Below, in pieces: positions 19,007 to 27,133 of a stretch of DNA of 64,000 nt (its first letter is position 1; each line of letters opens with the position of its first letter). The notes below the pieces were generated by a model that ran no database searches, was not told the DNA's origin, and was given only the letters and a program-made list of their open reading frames with translations. This DNA is from Methanococcus maripaludis C5 (lineage in GTDB: Archaea; AGJL01; Methanococci; Methanococcales; Methanococcaceae). Position numbers and translations under genes: made by a program. Location: the NCBI RefSeq assembly GCF_000016125.1, contig NC_009135.1:1674001-1738000 (forward strand), written 5' to 3'.

Positions 19007-19876
19007 TTATTCACATTTTACAACAACTAGCGGGCTGTGTTCCATTTCTTTTAAAACATCGACAGTTATTTCAAAGGTGTTGTATTTTTTCATCAAATCG
19101 TGAATTGATTTAGTATATGGAACTTGGGATGTATCGGACAGATTTGCGATATAAAGAAGCGTTTTTAAATGATATTTTTTGTAATTTTCATTTCCAACGA
19201 TTGCAAGCGGGGTTGCGCCACAGAGTCCCCCTTGATTTAATCTTTTTCCAAATTTTCCCAAAAGGTACCCTAAAACACCTATTTTTGAGATTATTCCATC
19301 AATTGCAATTGGAAGTGCTGTAACATACCAGTTAAAAAATCTGTATGTCGCATCTGTGTCGATTACCATAACTGTTAAATCGAGGTTCAGTTCTTCTTTT
19401 ATTTTTTTATGGAGTTTTTTTGCAGAATGTTCTGGATTTTCTGGAAGTAATGAAGCATAAGTTCCAGGGACGTTTGTTAAATCGATTCCGCCTTCTGACG
19501 CAGGTTTTAGTGCGTATATCAATCCTAAATTTTCAATTACAATTTGTTTGTGTTTTAGTGTTTCCTTTTTTGGCATTTTTCTTAAATTTTTAACCCTATC
19601 TCCCCTAGTTCCTAAAAGAGGGCCTAAAATATATCCCCAGCCGTATTTTGATAGATAATATGTAAAATATGCCCAGAATTTGGGGTCAGCCAAACTTTCA
19701 TCTACAAAGTTATTCTCACTTGTAGCTATGAATTTTTCGCTGACTACTAAAAAATCCCCGTTTTTTATTTCAAATCCTTGTTTTATTTCTTTTTTCAAAG
19801 AATTTATGGATTCTGATACAAAGTCTTCGTTTCTATCGATATATCTGGTTCTTATCGGTGTCGCAGTTATTTCCAT
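19007..19876 (-). CDS. Coenzyme F420-0:L-glutamate ligase-like protein (CofE superfamily)
   Basis: 289 residues from the ATG at 19876, preceded by CTCGTGAAAAA; an in-frame ATG at 19903 has no ribosome site. It carries CofE-like features such as NGDFLVVSEKFIA, an RGDR segment and MVIDTDATYRFFNW. It is longer than the classical CofE (about 250 residues) and has its own insertions, so it is probably a paralogue of the true F420 ligase rather than that enzyme. The substrate is unknown to me. It is divergent from the aconitase-X gene with 77 bases between starts. Confidence 0.65.
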   Translation of the reverse strand: MEITATPIRTRYIDRNEDFVSESINSLKKEIKQGFEIKNGDFLVVSEKFIATSENNFVDESLADPKFWAYFTYYLSKYGWGYILGPLLGTRGDRVKNLRKMPKKETLKHKQIVIENLGLIYALKPASEGGIDLTNVPGTYASLLPENPEHSAKKLHKKIKEELNLDLTVMVIDTDATYRFFNWYVTALPIAIDGIISKIGVLGYLLGKFGKRLNQGGLCGATPLAIVGNENYKKYHLKTLLYIANLSDTSQVPYTKSIHDLMKKYNTFEITVDVLKEMEHSPLVVVKCE

Positions 19877-19953
19877 TTTTTCACGAGTTAAAACTATCTC
19901 CATTATTTTTATATTTTGGTACCCTATAATTAGTAATGTAAAAGGTGAAAATT

Positions 19954-21159
19954 ATGCATCTAACGAGAGAAGAGGAAAAATTGTATGCAGGAGAATACGG
20001 GGAAGCCCTTGAAACCTGCATGAACTTACTTGTATCTTTAGGGGATATTTACGGCGCAGAAAAACTGGTAAATATATCTTCTGCACAAGTTTCTGGGGTT
20101 TCGTATAAAACTATCGGTGAAAAAGGTTTAGAATTTTTAAAAGACCTTGTAGATCAGGGTTTAAAGGCATCTGTCCCAACTACACTGAATCCTGCTGGAA
20201 TGGATCTGATAAGATACGATGAACTTAAATTTCCAAAATATTTCGCAAAAAAACAGCTCGAAATAATCGACTGTTTTAAAAGAATGGAAATTGAAATAAG
20301 CTGTACCTGTACACCGTATTTAACTGGAAATGTTCCAATGTTTGGTTCACACGTTGCATGGGCAGAATCATCTGCTGTAGCTTACGTAAATTCGGTAATT
20401 GGTGCAAGAACAAACAGGGAAGGGGGTCCTTCAGCATTAGCAGCGGCAATTATTGGAAAAACACCATGTTACGGTTACCATCTGGACGAAAACAGGCTTC
20501 CAACCCAGGTATTTGAAGTTGATATGGAACTTGAAGATGCAAGTTCATTTTACGGGATTTTGGGAAGAATTACTGGAAGAATTGTAAAAAACGGAATTCC
20601 ATACTTTAAATTTAAAAATTGCGAATCAGTCAAAAATGATTATTTAAAAGCACTCGGAGCAGCGCTTGCAGCAAGTGGGGGTGTTGCATTATACCACGTT
20701 GAAGGAATAACTCCCGAAGCAAAAAAAGGACTGGACATCAATGGTCTTGAAAAAGTAGTTATCGGTAAGAAAGATTTTGAAAAAGAATATGATTCATTCA
20801 AAACTTCAGAAAAACCAGATTTAATATGTATTGGATGCCCACACTGCAGTCTTGATGAAGTTAAAGAAGTTGCAGAATTTGTAAAAGCTGAAAACGCAAA
20901 ATTCAATGCAGATGTCTGGGTTTGTACTTCAATTCACATGAAATCGATTGCAGACAGGATGGGATACACGAAAATTATTGAAGATGCTGGCGGAAAAGTA
21001 GTTGTAGATACGTGCATGGTCGTAGCTCCGATTGAAGACATGGGGTACAAAAACGTTGCAACGAATTCTGGAAAAGCTGCAACATATCTGCCGGGTTTTT
21101 GCAAAAGCAACGTGATATATGGAACAACTTATGAAATTTTGAAAAAAGCAACTGAATAA
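19954..21159 (+). CDS. Aconitase X catalytic subunit; phosphomevalonate dehydratase large subunit
   Basis: 401 residues from the ATG at 19954 with GGTG at 19944-19947 (a GTG nine bases earlier is the ribosome site). AcnX family by sequence: SAQVSGVSY, TTLNPAGMD, SCTCTPYLTGN, GSHVAWAESSAVAYVNSVIGA, IGCPHCS and a C-terminal TCMVVAP. The Cys residues in SCTC, CPHC and DTC are candidate ligands of the [4Fe-4S] cluster. In most archaea this enzyme with a small subunit converts mevalonate-5-phosphate to trans-anhydromevalonate-5-phosphate, in the route ending at isopentenyl phosphate. The small subunit is not adjacent. The kinase that finishes the route is at 40664. Confidence 0.9.
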   Translation: MHLTREEEKLYAGEYGEALETCMNLLVSLGDIYGAEKLVNISSAQVSGVSYKTIGEKGLEFLKDLVDQGLKASVPTTLNPAGMDLIRYDELKFPKYFAKKQLEIIDCFKRMEIEISCTCTPYLTGNVPMFGSHVAWAESSAVAYVNSVIGARTNREGGPSALAAAIIGKTPCYGYHLDENRLPTQVFEVDMELEDASSFYGILGRITGRIVKNGIPYFKFKNCESVKNDYLKALGAALAASGGVALYHVEGITPEAKKGLDINGLEKVVIGKKDFEKEYDSFKTSEKPDLICIGCPHCSLDEVKEVAEFVKAENAKFNADVWVCTSIHMKSIADRMGYTKIIEDAGGKVVVDTCMVVAPIEDMGYKNVATNSGKAATYLPGFCKSNVIYGTTYEILKKATE

Positions 21160-21187
21160 TTTAATTAATTTCTTTTTTTAGTAATTT

Positions 21188-21511
21188 TTAAAATTTAGGG
21201 AATTTATCTAAAAATTTCGAAATAGCTTCGAATAATTTTGTCATCGGCTTTGATACAATCTTGAGTTTTAAGGTATTATTTTTATTTTTAGTTTCTCTTA
21301 GAATACTTAGTTTTTCAAGACGAAGAGCTTCAAGTTCCAGTTCAAATTCCCTGTCTTCACCAATATCCCGAGTCCCTTGAAGCATATTTCCAGTATCAAG
21401 ATCATAGTCCAATTTTGCATCATCGAATATTTGATCCAATTCTCCTTCAGAAATGTACTCAAAATTTCTATTTCTTAAATTTTCTAAAATTTCTTTACCT
21501 TCTTCATACAT
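21188..21511 (-). CDS. Small hypothetical protein
   Basis: 107 residues, charged and mostly helical, with no membrane segment. GGCGATAATT before the ATG at 21511 is a usable ribosome site, and the gene fills the gap between two real genes without overlap. Sequence features: an acidic middle (DIGEDREFELELEAL, about residues 49-63) and a basic hydrophobic tail (SKPMTKLFEAISKFLDKFPKF region). I do not recognise the family. Confidence 0.6.
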   Translation of the reverse strand: MYEEGKEILENLRNRNFEYISEGELDQIFDDAKLDYDLDTGNMLQGTRDIGEDREFELELEALRLEKLSILRETKNKNNTLKLKIVSKPMTKLFEAISKFLDKFPKF

Positions 21512-21605
21512 AATTATCGCCTTTTTTATATTTTGAAGTAATACTTAATAAATAATACATTTGATGGCAGTGTTATACGCTTATTTTATTATAACTGGTG
21601 AAATA

Positions 21606-22370
21606 ATGAAAAAGATGATTATTGTTGGAGCGGGCCCTGGAGACAAGGAATTAATCACGATTAAAGGAAAAAATGCAATCGAAAATGCAGATATCTTAAT
21701 TTATGCAGGTTCGTTAGTAAATCCTGAAGTTTTGGATTACAATGAAAAAGGCGCAAAAATCTATAACAGTGCAACAATGACACTCGACGAAGTAATTGAC
21801 GTTGCAGTGAATGGAATTAACAACGGATTAACTGTTGTAAGGGTTCACACTGGAGATCCTGCACTTTACGGTGCGATAAAAGAGCAGATCGATGAGTTGA
21901 AAAAATACGACATCGATGTAGACATAATTCCTGGAGTAACTTCTCTTTTTGCAGCGGCGGCAACCTTAAAATCTGAATTAACACTTCCTAATGTGTCACA
22001 GACAGTAATAATTACAAGGCCTGAAGGAAGAACTCCAAAACCTGCAAAAGAAAGCTTAATTGCTCTTGCAAAACACAACGCTACAATGGCAATTTACCTT
22101 GGAACTGGAATGATCGAAAAAGTATGCAGTGAATTAATTGAAGGCGGATATCCAGATGACACTGCAGTTTCAGTTGTATATCACGCATCATGGCCTGACG
22201 AGAAAAAAATCAAGGGAACACTAAAAGATATCTCTGAAAAAGTAAAAGGCGAAGGAATTACAAAAACAGCACTTATAATCGTTGGAAATGTGACAAATCC
22301 TGATAGTTATGATTATTCAAAACTTTACGACAAAGATTTTGAACACGAATTTAGAAAACCTAAAAATTAA
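21606..22370 (+). CDS. cbiF: Cobalt-precorrin-4 C11-methyltransferase
   Basis: 254 residues from the ATG at 21606 (GGTGA six bases upstream; earlier in-frame ATG at 21561 unsupported). SAM-dependent tetrapyrrole methyltransferase: GAGPGDKELIT at the start, LIYAGSLVNPE, the RVHTGDPALYGA motif, PGVTSLFAAAATL and TRPEGRTP. This set is characteristic of CbiF/CobM. It acts in the anaerobic cobamide pathway, which in methanogens supplies the corrinoid of the Mtr methyltransferase. No other cob/cbi gene is adjacent, in line with the scattered arrangement in methanococci. Confidence 0.93.
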   Translation: MKKMIIVGAGPGDKELITIKGKNAIENADILIYAGSLVNPEVLDYNEKGAKIYNSATMTLDEVIDVAVNGINNGLTVVRVHTGDPALYGAIKEQIDELKKYDIDVDIIPGVTSLFAAAATLKSELTLPNVSQTVIITRPEGRTPKPAKESLIALAKHNATMAIYLGTGMIEKVCSELIEGGYPDDTAVSVVYHASWPDEKKIKGTLKDISEKVKGEGITKTALIIVGNVTNPDSYDYSKLYDKDFEHEFRKPKN

Positions 22371-22564
22371 AGACCAAGTTCTTCTATTTTTTCCATTAAA
22401 ATTTTCAAATCGGTCTTTTTTGCAACATTTTGCTCATTATTTATTAATTCTGTTAATTTTATTTTTAATTCATCAATATTTTCTGATTCTTCAATTAATT
22501 CTCTTACATATTCCATATTTTGAACATAAGGCGCAGTTTCCATCACTAGTTCTCTATTTTCCAT
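22367..22564 (-). CDS. Small helical protein downstream of DUF2304 gene
   Basis: 65 residues from the ATG at 22564, with GGTG six bases upstream. Its 5' end overlaps the DUF2304 gene by 11 bases and its stop overlaps the convergent cbiF stop by four. The sequence is hydrophilic and helical (VRELIEESENIDELKIK at about residues 20-36) with no recognisable motif. Tight overlap indicates co-translation with the membrane protein upstream. A longer in-frame reading to 22642 would lie entirely inside that gene and is less likely. Confidence 0.6.
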   Translation of the reverse strand: MENRELVMETAPYVQNMEYVRELIEESENIDELKIKLTELINNEQNVAKKTDLKILMEKIEELGL

Positions 22565-22913
22565 CATTTTCACCTTTTGTTTTTTTATCATATCTTTCAT
22601 TAATTGCAATTTCTGAAATAATCGTTGTAATCTCTCTTTCAAGGTGTTCGGCCCTTAAGTACGATTTGTAAATCAAGAAAAACAGAATTATTATTCCAAA
22701 GTAGATTAAAAAATCAATACCTCTTCCTATTCCTAATGTATTTGCTATTTTTCCAAGATGATTTGGAAAACTTACCATTAACATTACAAAAATCCATCCA
22801 AAAATCCAGGATAATGCAGTAAATGGTGCAATAGTACTTTTTTTGACTTGAACCGCAATTTTTAAAATAACAATAAATCCAACAATAATTCCGATAATTT
22901 GAACAGGTTCCAT
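22554..22913 (-). CDS. DUF2304 family small membrane protein
   Basis: 119 residues. Three hydrophobic segments at about residues 5-22, 33-50 and 68-86 (IGIIVGFIVILKIAV, LSWIFGWIFVMLMVSF, FLIYFGIIILFFLIY), then a charged cytoplasmic tail. The layout and the central SWIFGW...SFP pattern fit DUF2304. In bacteria such genes often lie beside glycosyltransferases, but none is adjacent here. GAGGTG precedes the ATG at 22913. It is divergent from pyrB and overlaps the 65-residue gene downstream. Confidence 0.75.
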   Translation of the reverse strand: MEPVQIIGIIVGFIVILKIAVQVKKSTIAPFTALSWIFGWIFVMLMVSFPNHLGKIANTLGIGRGIDFLIYFGIIILFFLIYKSYLRAEHLEREITTIISEIAINERYDKKTKGENDGK

Positions 22914-22973
22914 TACTACACCTCGTTTGCATATATATCTTGCACCATAATTTTATATATATTTAATTTATAA

Positions 22974-23906
<933 letters not shown>

Positions 23907-24065
23907 TCAATCTATTATACTTTATTTAACCTATTTTGAAATGCAGTTAATTTTTTATAGTATTATGGCAATCACATATTATACTCGCATACTCTCTCAA
24001 AAAATTTATTAAATATACGGAAAAACTTCGATTTTTTAAAAAATAAACACAAACAAGGTGTAATC

Positions 24066-24452
24066 ATGGCAATTTGGCAAGGAGCAAGCAGAAGGCTCTC
24101 AACAGGAGCTAAAGTCTGGAGAGCTGCAAAGAAACATAAAAGAGAAATGGGAAGACCTGCAGCAGAAACACAAGTTTCAGAAGTAATCAAAAGAAAAATT
24201 GTAAGATGCAGAGGCGCAAACTTAAAAGTTAAGTTGGAAAAAACTAACTACGCAAACGTCTTTGATCAAGCAAACAATGTTTGTAAAAAAGTTGCTGTAA
24301 CAAAAGTTCTCGACAACAAAGCAAACAAACACTATATCAGAAGAAACGTTATGACAAAAGGAGCAATCATCGAAACAGAAATGGGTAAAGCAAAAGTTAC
24401 CTCAAGACCTGGACAAGATGGTGTTGTAAACGCTGTTTTAATTACAGAATAA
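24066..24452 (+). CDS. rps8e: 30S ribosomal protein S8e
   Basis: 128 residues. The start MAIWQGASRRLSTGAK and the block RPAAETQVSE are diagnostic of archaeal S8e; the basic middle and the RPGQDGVVNAVLI tail fit. AAGGTGTAATC precedes the ATG. A TATA-like stretch (TTTATTAAATATA, about 24005-24017) sits about 50 bases upstream. It is a single-gene unit between pyrB and the convergent bpsA. Confidence 0.97.
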   Translation: MAIWQGASRRLSTGAKVWRAAKKHKREMGRPAAETQVSEVIKRKIVRCRGANLKVKLEKTNYANVFDQANNVCKKVAVTKVLDNKANKHYIRRNVMTKGAIIETEMGKAKVTSRPGQDGVVNAVLITE

Positions 24453-24499
24453 TTCTCTTTTTTTATTTAAAAAAAATTTAAAATTTTATTTTTTCAAAG

Positions 24500-25672
24500 T
24501 TATTTTTGTTTTACTTTCGATCGTTTAATCATTGAAAATTTTTTTCCGCCGCATTCACAGGTTAAATCTTCTATTCTTTTTATTTTATTTCCAATTTCAT
24601 GGACTTTTTTACAGTTCATGCACCGGTAGTATCTTAAAGTTGGTTTTAATTCTCCAGTGTATATTTTTTCAGAATTAACGTCTATTTTTTTCAAATTTTT
24701 ACCAACGAGTCTTGCCAAAAATGTAGTGTTTCCAATAATTTCGGTTCCTTCATAAAAGTTAAATCCTGGAATCAACTCATAAATTAAAAAGTTCATATTG
24801 TTGATTGATTTTTGAAGTTCAATGTATTCTTCTACAGGCTTATGAGAGAATGCAAGATACAATATTCCATCGTTTCCAAGTGCTTCGATGCCTCTTGACA
24901 TGAAAAGCACTGCGCCATTCAATGTATATGGGGGATCAGTAAATATTGTGTCAAATTTGTTTACAAATTCACTTGGAAGTTCATTTTTAAAGTCCCATTT
25001 CACAGTTTCAATGTTCAAATTCTCTTTTTTAGAAACTTCTGAAATTAATTTTAAAAGTCTATCATCGATATCTAAAACAACGACTTCACTGCATAGTCCA
25101 GTCATTGCAGTTGGAATTGATGCAAGATCATCATCTCCCACAAATAAAACTCTTTTTCCTTCTAAATCTCCTCGATCGGCCATTATTGTAGCTCTAGCAA
25201 CCGCTGTTTCAGGTGTTGCAAAAGACTGATCAATCATCGTGTTTACTTGCGGCCTTAATTTAGCGTAAGTTTTGTGTTTTTTCAATATCTTTTCAAATTT
25301 TTCATCAAACACAATATTTTTTCCACTGCATACCGGACATTTTAGATCAGATTTAAGTTTAAGTCTAAGTTCCTTTTCGACAAAATCAACACCTTCTTTT
25401 GAAAATACCGCTCCTTTATCGTCTCTTTTTAAGAGAGATTCTCTTTCAAGAATTGATCTAACTTTAGATACAATTGGAAGAGGCAGTTTTACATATTGGC
25501 CTATTTTTTTTGTTGAAATCGGCTGATTTCTGTATATGCATCTTAAAATATCTTCAACAGCCCGTTCTCCTTCTGAAACTTTCACATTTTTTGCAATACG
25601 TTTTAAATATGATTTTTTAGCATCAATTTTTAAGTTTTCCGTTTTTTTACCCATGCTTCCAATAATCTTCAT
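24500..25672 (-). CDS. bpsA: N4-bis(aminopropyl)spermidine synthase-like (BpsA, DUF43) with C-terminal zinc ribbon
   Basis: 390 residues. An N-terminal winged-helix-like region (to about 100) and a Cys pair CPVC near 114 precede the aminopropyltransferase fold: VGDDDLASI (about 175-183, the Asp-rich catalytic loop of BpsA) and FTDPPYTLNG (about 241-250). The C-terminus adds a CxxC-x(n)-CxC zinc-ribbon-like motif (CMNCKK...TCECGG). BpsA makes branched-chain polyamines and is known mainly from hyperthermophiles; here it is in an apparently mesophilic relative. GGTGG precedes the ATG at 25672. Product chemistry is inferred from the family only. Confidence 0.8.
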   Translation of the reverse strand: MKIIGSMGKKTENLKIDAKKSYLKRIAKNVKVSEGERAVEDILRCIYRNQPISTKKIGQYVKLPLPIVSKVRSILERESLLKRDDKGAVFSKEGVDFVEKELRLKLKSDLKCPVCSGKNIVFDEKFEKILKKHKTYAKLRPQVNTMIDQSFATPETAVARATIMADRGDLEGKRVLFVGDDDLASIPTAMTGLCSEVVVLDIDDRLLKLISEVSKKENLNIETVKWDFKNELPSEFVNKFDTIFTDPPYTLNGAVLFMSRGIEALGNDGILYLAFSHKPVEEYIELQKSINNMNFLIYELIPGFNFYEGTEIIGNTTFLARLVGKNLKKIDVNSEKIYTGELKPTLRYYRCMNCKKVHEIGNKIKRIEDLTCECGGKKFSMIKRSKVKQK

Positions 25673-25780
25673 GAATCCACCAGTTTAAATTACAATAAAA
25701 TAATAGCATCTTATTATTAAAAAATAACACATAAAACAGTATATCTAAATTAATAAATTAATACTTCCAAAATAAAAACG

Positions 25781-25854
25781 TGCCAAGGGGGTGATTCGAA
25801 CACCCGACAACTGGATCTTCAGTCCAGCGTTCTCCCAGGCTGAACTACCTTGGC
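25781..25854 (-). tRNA. tRNA-Phe (GAA)
   Basis: Folds as a complete cloverleaf on the minus strand: acceptor GCCAAGG/CCTTGGC, anticodon stem CTGGA/TCCAG with loop CTGAAGA (anticodon GAA), T arm CGGGTGTTCGAATCACCCC-type. Discriminator A; CCA is not encoded. It is transcribed opposite to the five-tRNA cluster to its right. Confidence 0.96.
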
Positions 25855-25917
25855 AATTTCCAGTTAAATCCACAATTAAGCATATCCTTTTTGGTATTTA
25901 TACTTTACTACATAAAG

Positions 25918-25926
25918 TTTATATAT
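25918..25926 (+). promoter_or_regulatory. TATA box of the tRNA cluster
   Basis: TTTATATAT at 25918-25926 is a canonical methanococcal box A. About 26 bases downstream lies TGATTGTTATTGTGCG, the likely start of a transcript covering tRNA-Asn through tRNA-His; the later genes have no comparable TATA in the short spacers. Confidence 0.75.
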
Positions 25927-25970
25927 CAGAATGTTGATTGTTATTGTGCGGTCAAGTAGTAAGACAGCGA

Positions 25971-26044
25971 GCCTCCTTAGCTCAGTAGGTAGCAGCGACG
26001 GACTGTTAATCCGTAGGTCGCAGGTTCGAGCCCTGCAGGAGGCG
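25971..26044 (+). tRNA. tRNA-Asn (GTT)
   Basis: Acceptor GCCTCCT/AGGAGGC, anticodon stem ACGGA/TCCGT with loop CTGTTAA (anticodon GTT), T arm with GGTTCGAGC. Discriminator G at 26044; the next three bases happen to be CCA. Confidence 0.96.
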
Positions 26045-26085
26045 CCATTTTTTCTAACAAATTATTCACTCTCAAGACCGGGTAC

Positions 26086-26160
26086 GGGCCCGTAGCTCAG
26101 GCTGGTTAGAGTGCTCGGCTCATAACCGAGTGGTCATGGGTTCAAATCCCATCGGGCCCA
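26086..26160 (+). tRNA. tRNA-Met (CAT)
   Basis: Acceptor GGGCCCG/CGGGCCC, anticodon stem CTCGG/CCGAG with loop CTCATAA (anticodon CAT), discriminator A. It lacks the three consecutive G-C pairs next to the loop (GGG/CCC) of initiator tRNA, so it is an elongator. A tRNA-Ile2 whose CAT anticodon is modified to read AUA cannot be excluded from sequence alone. Confidence 0.9.
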
Positions 26161-26175
26161 TATAATCTGAAACAA

Positions 26176-26250
26176 GCTCCAGTGGTGTAGTCCGGCCAAT
26201 CATCCGGCCCTTTCGAGGCCGGGACTCGGGTTCAAATCCCGGCTGGAGCA
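26176..26250 (+). tRNA. tRNA-Glu (TTC)
   Basis: Acceptor GCTCCAG/CTGGAGC, anticodon stem CGGCC/GGCCG with loop CTTTCGA (anticodon TTC), T arm GGTTCAAATCC, discriminator A. CCA is not encoded. Besides translation, Glu-tRNA starts tetrapyrrole synthesis in methanogens. Confidence 0.96.
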
Positions 26251-26263
26251 TTTATTTTTAAGT

Positions 26264-26348
26264 GCAGGGGTTGTCGAGCCTGGCCAAAGATGCAGGACTT
26301 AGAATCCTGTCCAGTAGTGGTTCCAGGGTTCAAATCCCTGCCCCTGCA
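26264..26348 (+). tRNA. tRNA-Leu (TAG)
   Basis: 85 nt with a long variable arm (GTCCAGTAGTGG region), as expected for class II tRNA. Acceptor GCAGGGG/CCCCTGC, anticodon loop CTTAGAA (anticodon TAG), T arm GGTTCAAATCC, discriminator A. No encoded CCA. Confidence 0.96.
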
Positions 26349-26377
26349 TTATATCAATCGTAAAAGATGATTATTGT

Positions 26378-26450
26378 GGCCGTGGTAGGGTAGTGGCTAT
26401 CCTGAGGGACTGTGGATCCCTCGACCCGGGTTCGATTCCCGGTCTCGGCC
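26378..26450 (+). tRNA. tRNA-His (GTG)
   Basis: Anticodon stem AGGGA/TCCCT with loop CTGTGGA (anticodon GTG). The extra 5' G (26378) pairs with the discriminator C, the tRNA-His identity feature. The acceptor stem has a T-T mismatch at its fifth pair. CCA follows in the DNA at 26451-26453. Last gene of the five-tRNA cluster. Confidence 0.94.
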
Positions 26451-26569
26451 CCATTTTTATTTTGGGAATATATATTTATTAATTTAGATATATAATTTAT
26501 TATACAAATTTTTAAATAATGATTCAAAACTATCCGTAATAAGTACAATTTATAAAAAACGGTGAATTT

Positions 26570-27133
26570 ATGAAAATAATGGGAATACTTGGCATTCAGG
26601 GAGATATAGAAGAACACGAAGATGCAGTTAGAAAAATAAACTGTATTCCTAAACGCATAAGAACTGTAGACGATTTAGAAGGGATAGATGCTTTAATAAT
26701 CCCGGGTGGGGAGAGCACCACTATTGGGAAATTGATGGTAAGCTATGGATTTATCGATAAAATTAGAAATTTAAAAATCCCGATACTTGGCACCTGTGCA
26801 GGTATGGTTCTTTTATCAAAGGGAACAGGAAAAGAGCAGCCATTACTAGATATTTTAAATGTAACAATAAAAAGAAATGCATACGGTAGCCAAAAGGACA
26901 GTTTTGAGAAAGAAATAGTATTGGGTGGAAAAGAGATACACGCAGTATTTATCCGGGCCCCACAAGTTGGAGATATACTTTCGAAAGACGTAGAAATAAT
27001 TTCAAAAGATGACGAAAATATTGTTGGAGTAAAACAAGGAAATATCATGGCAATTTCATTTCATCCTGAACTCTCAGACGATGGTGTTATTGCATACGAA
27101 TACTTTTTGAAAAATTTTGTGGAAAAAAATTAA
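26570..27133 (+). CDS. pdxT: Pyridoxal 5'-phosphate synthase glutaminase subunit PdxT
   Basis: 187 residues. Supplies ammonia from glutamine to PdxS for one-step PLP synthesis. [12 protein letters not shown] at the start, PGGESTTI at about 45, the nucleophile in LGTCAGMVL (Cys near 78), and the catalytic HPE at about 166 are all present. GGTGAATTT precedes the ATG. PdxS is not adjacent. The stop codon abuts that of the convergent repeat-protein gene with no spacer, so the two transcripts must overlap at their 3' ends. Confidence 0.95.
   Translation: MKIMGILGIQGDIEEHEDAVRKINCIPKRIRTVDDLEGIDALIIPGGESTTIGKLMVSYGFIDKIRNLKIPILGTCAGMVLLSKGTGKEQPLLDILNVTIKRNAYGSQKDSFEKEIVLGGKEIHAVFIRAPQVGDILSKDVEIISKDDENIVGVKQGNIMAISFHPELSDDGVIAYEYFLKNFVEKN

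Noticed and set aside
26354-26617. Minus-strand 87-codon frame across tRNA-His and the pdxT leader
   Set aside because: It reads antisense through a tRNA gene and has no support.
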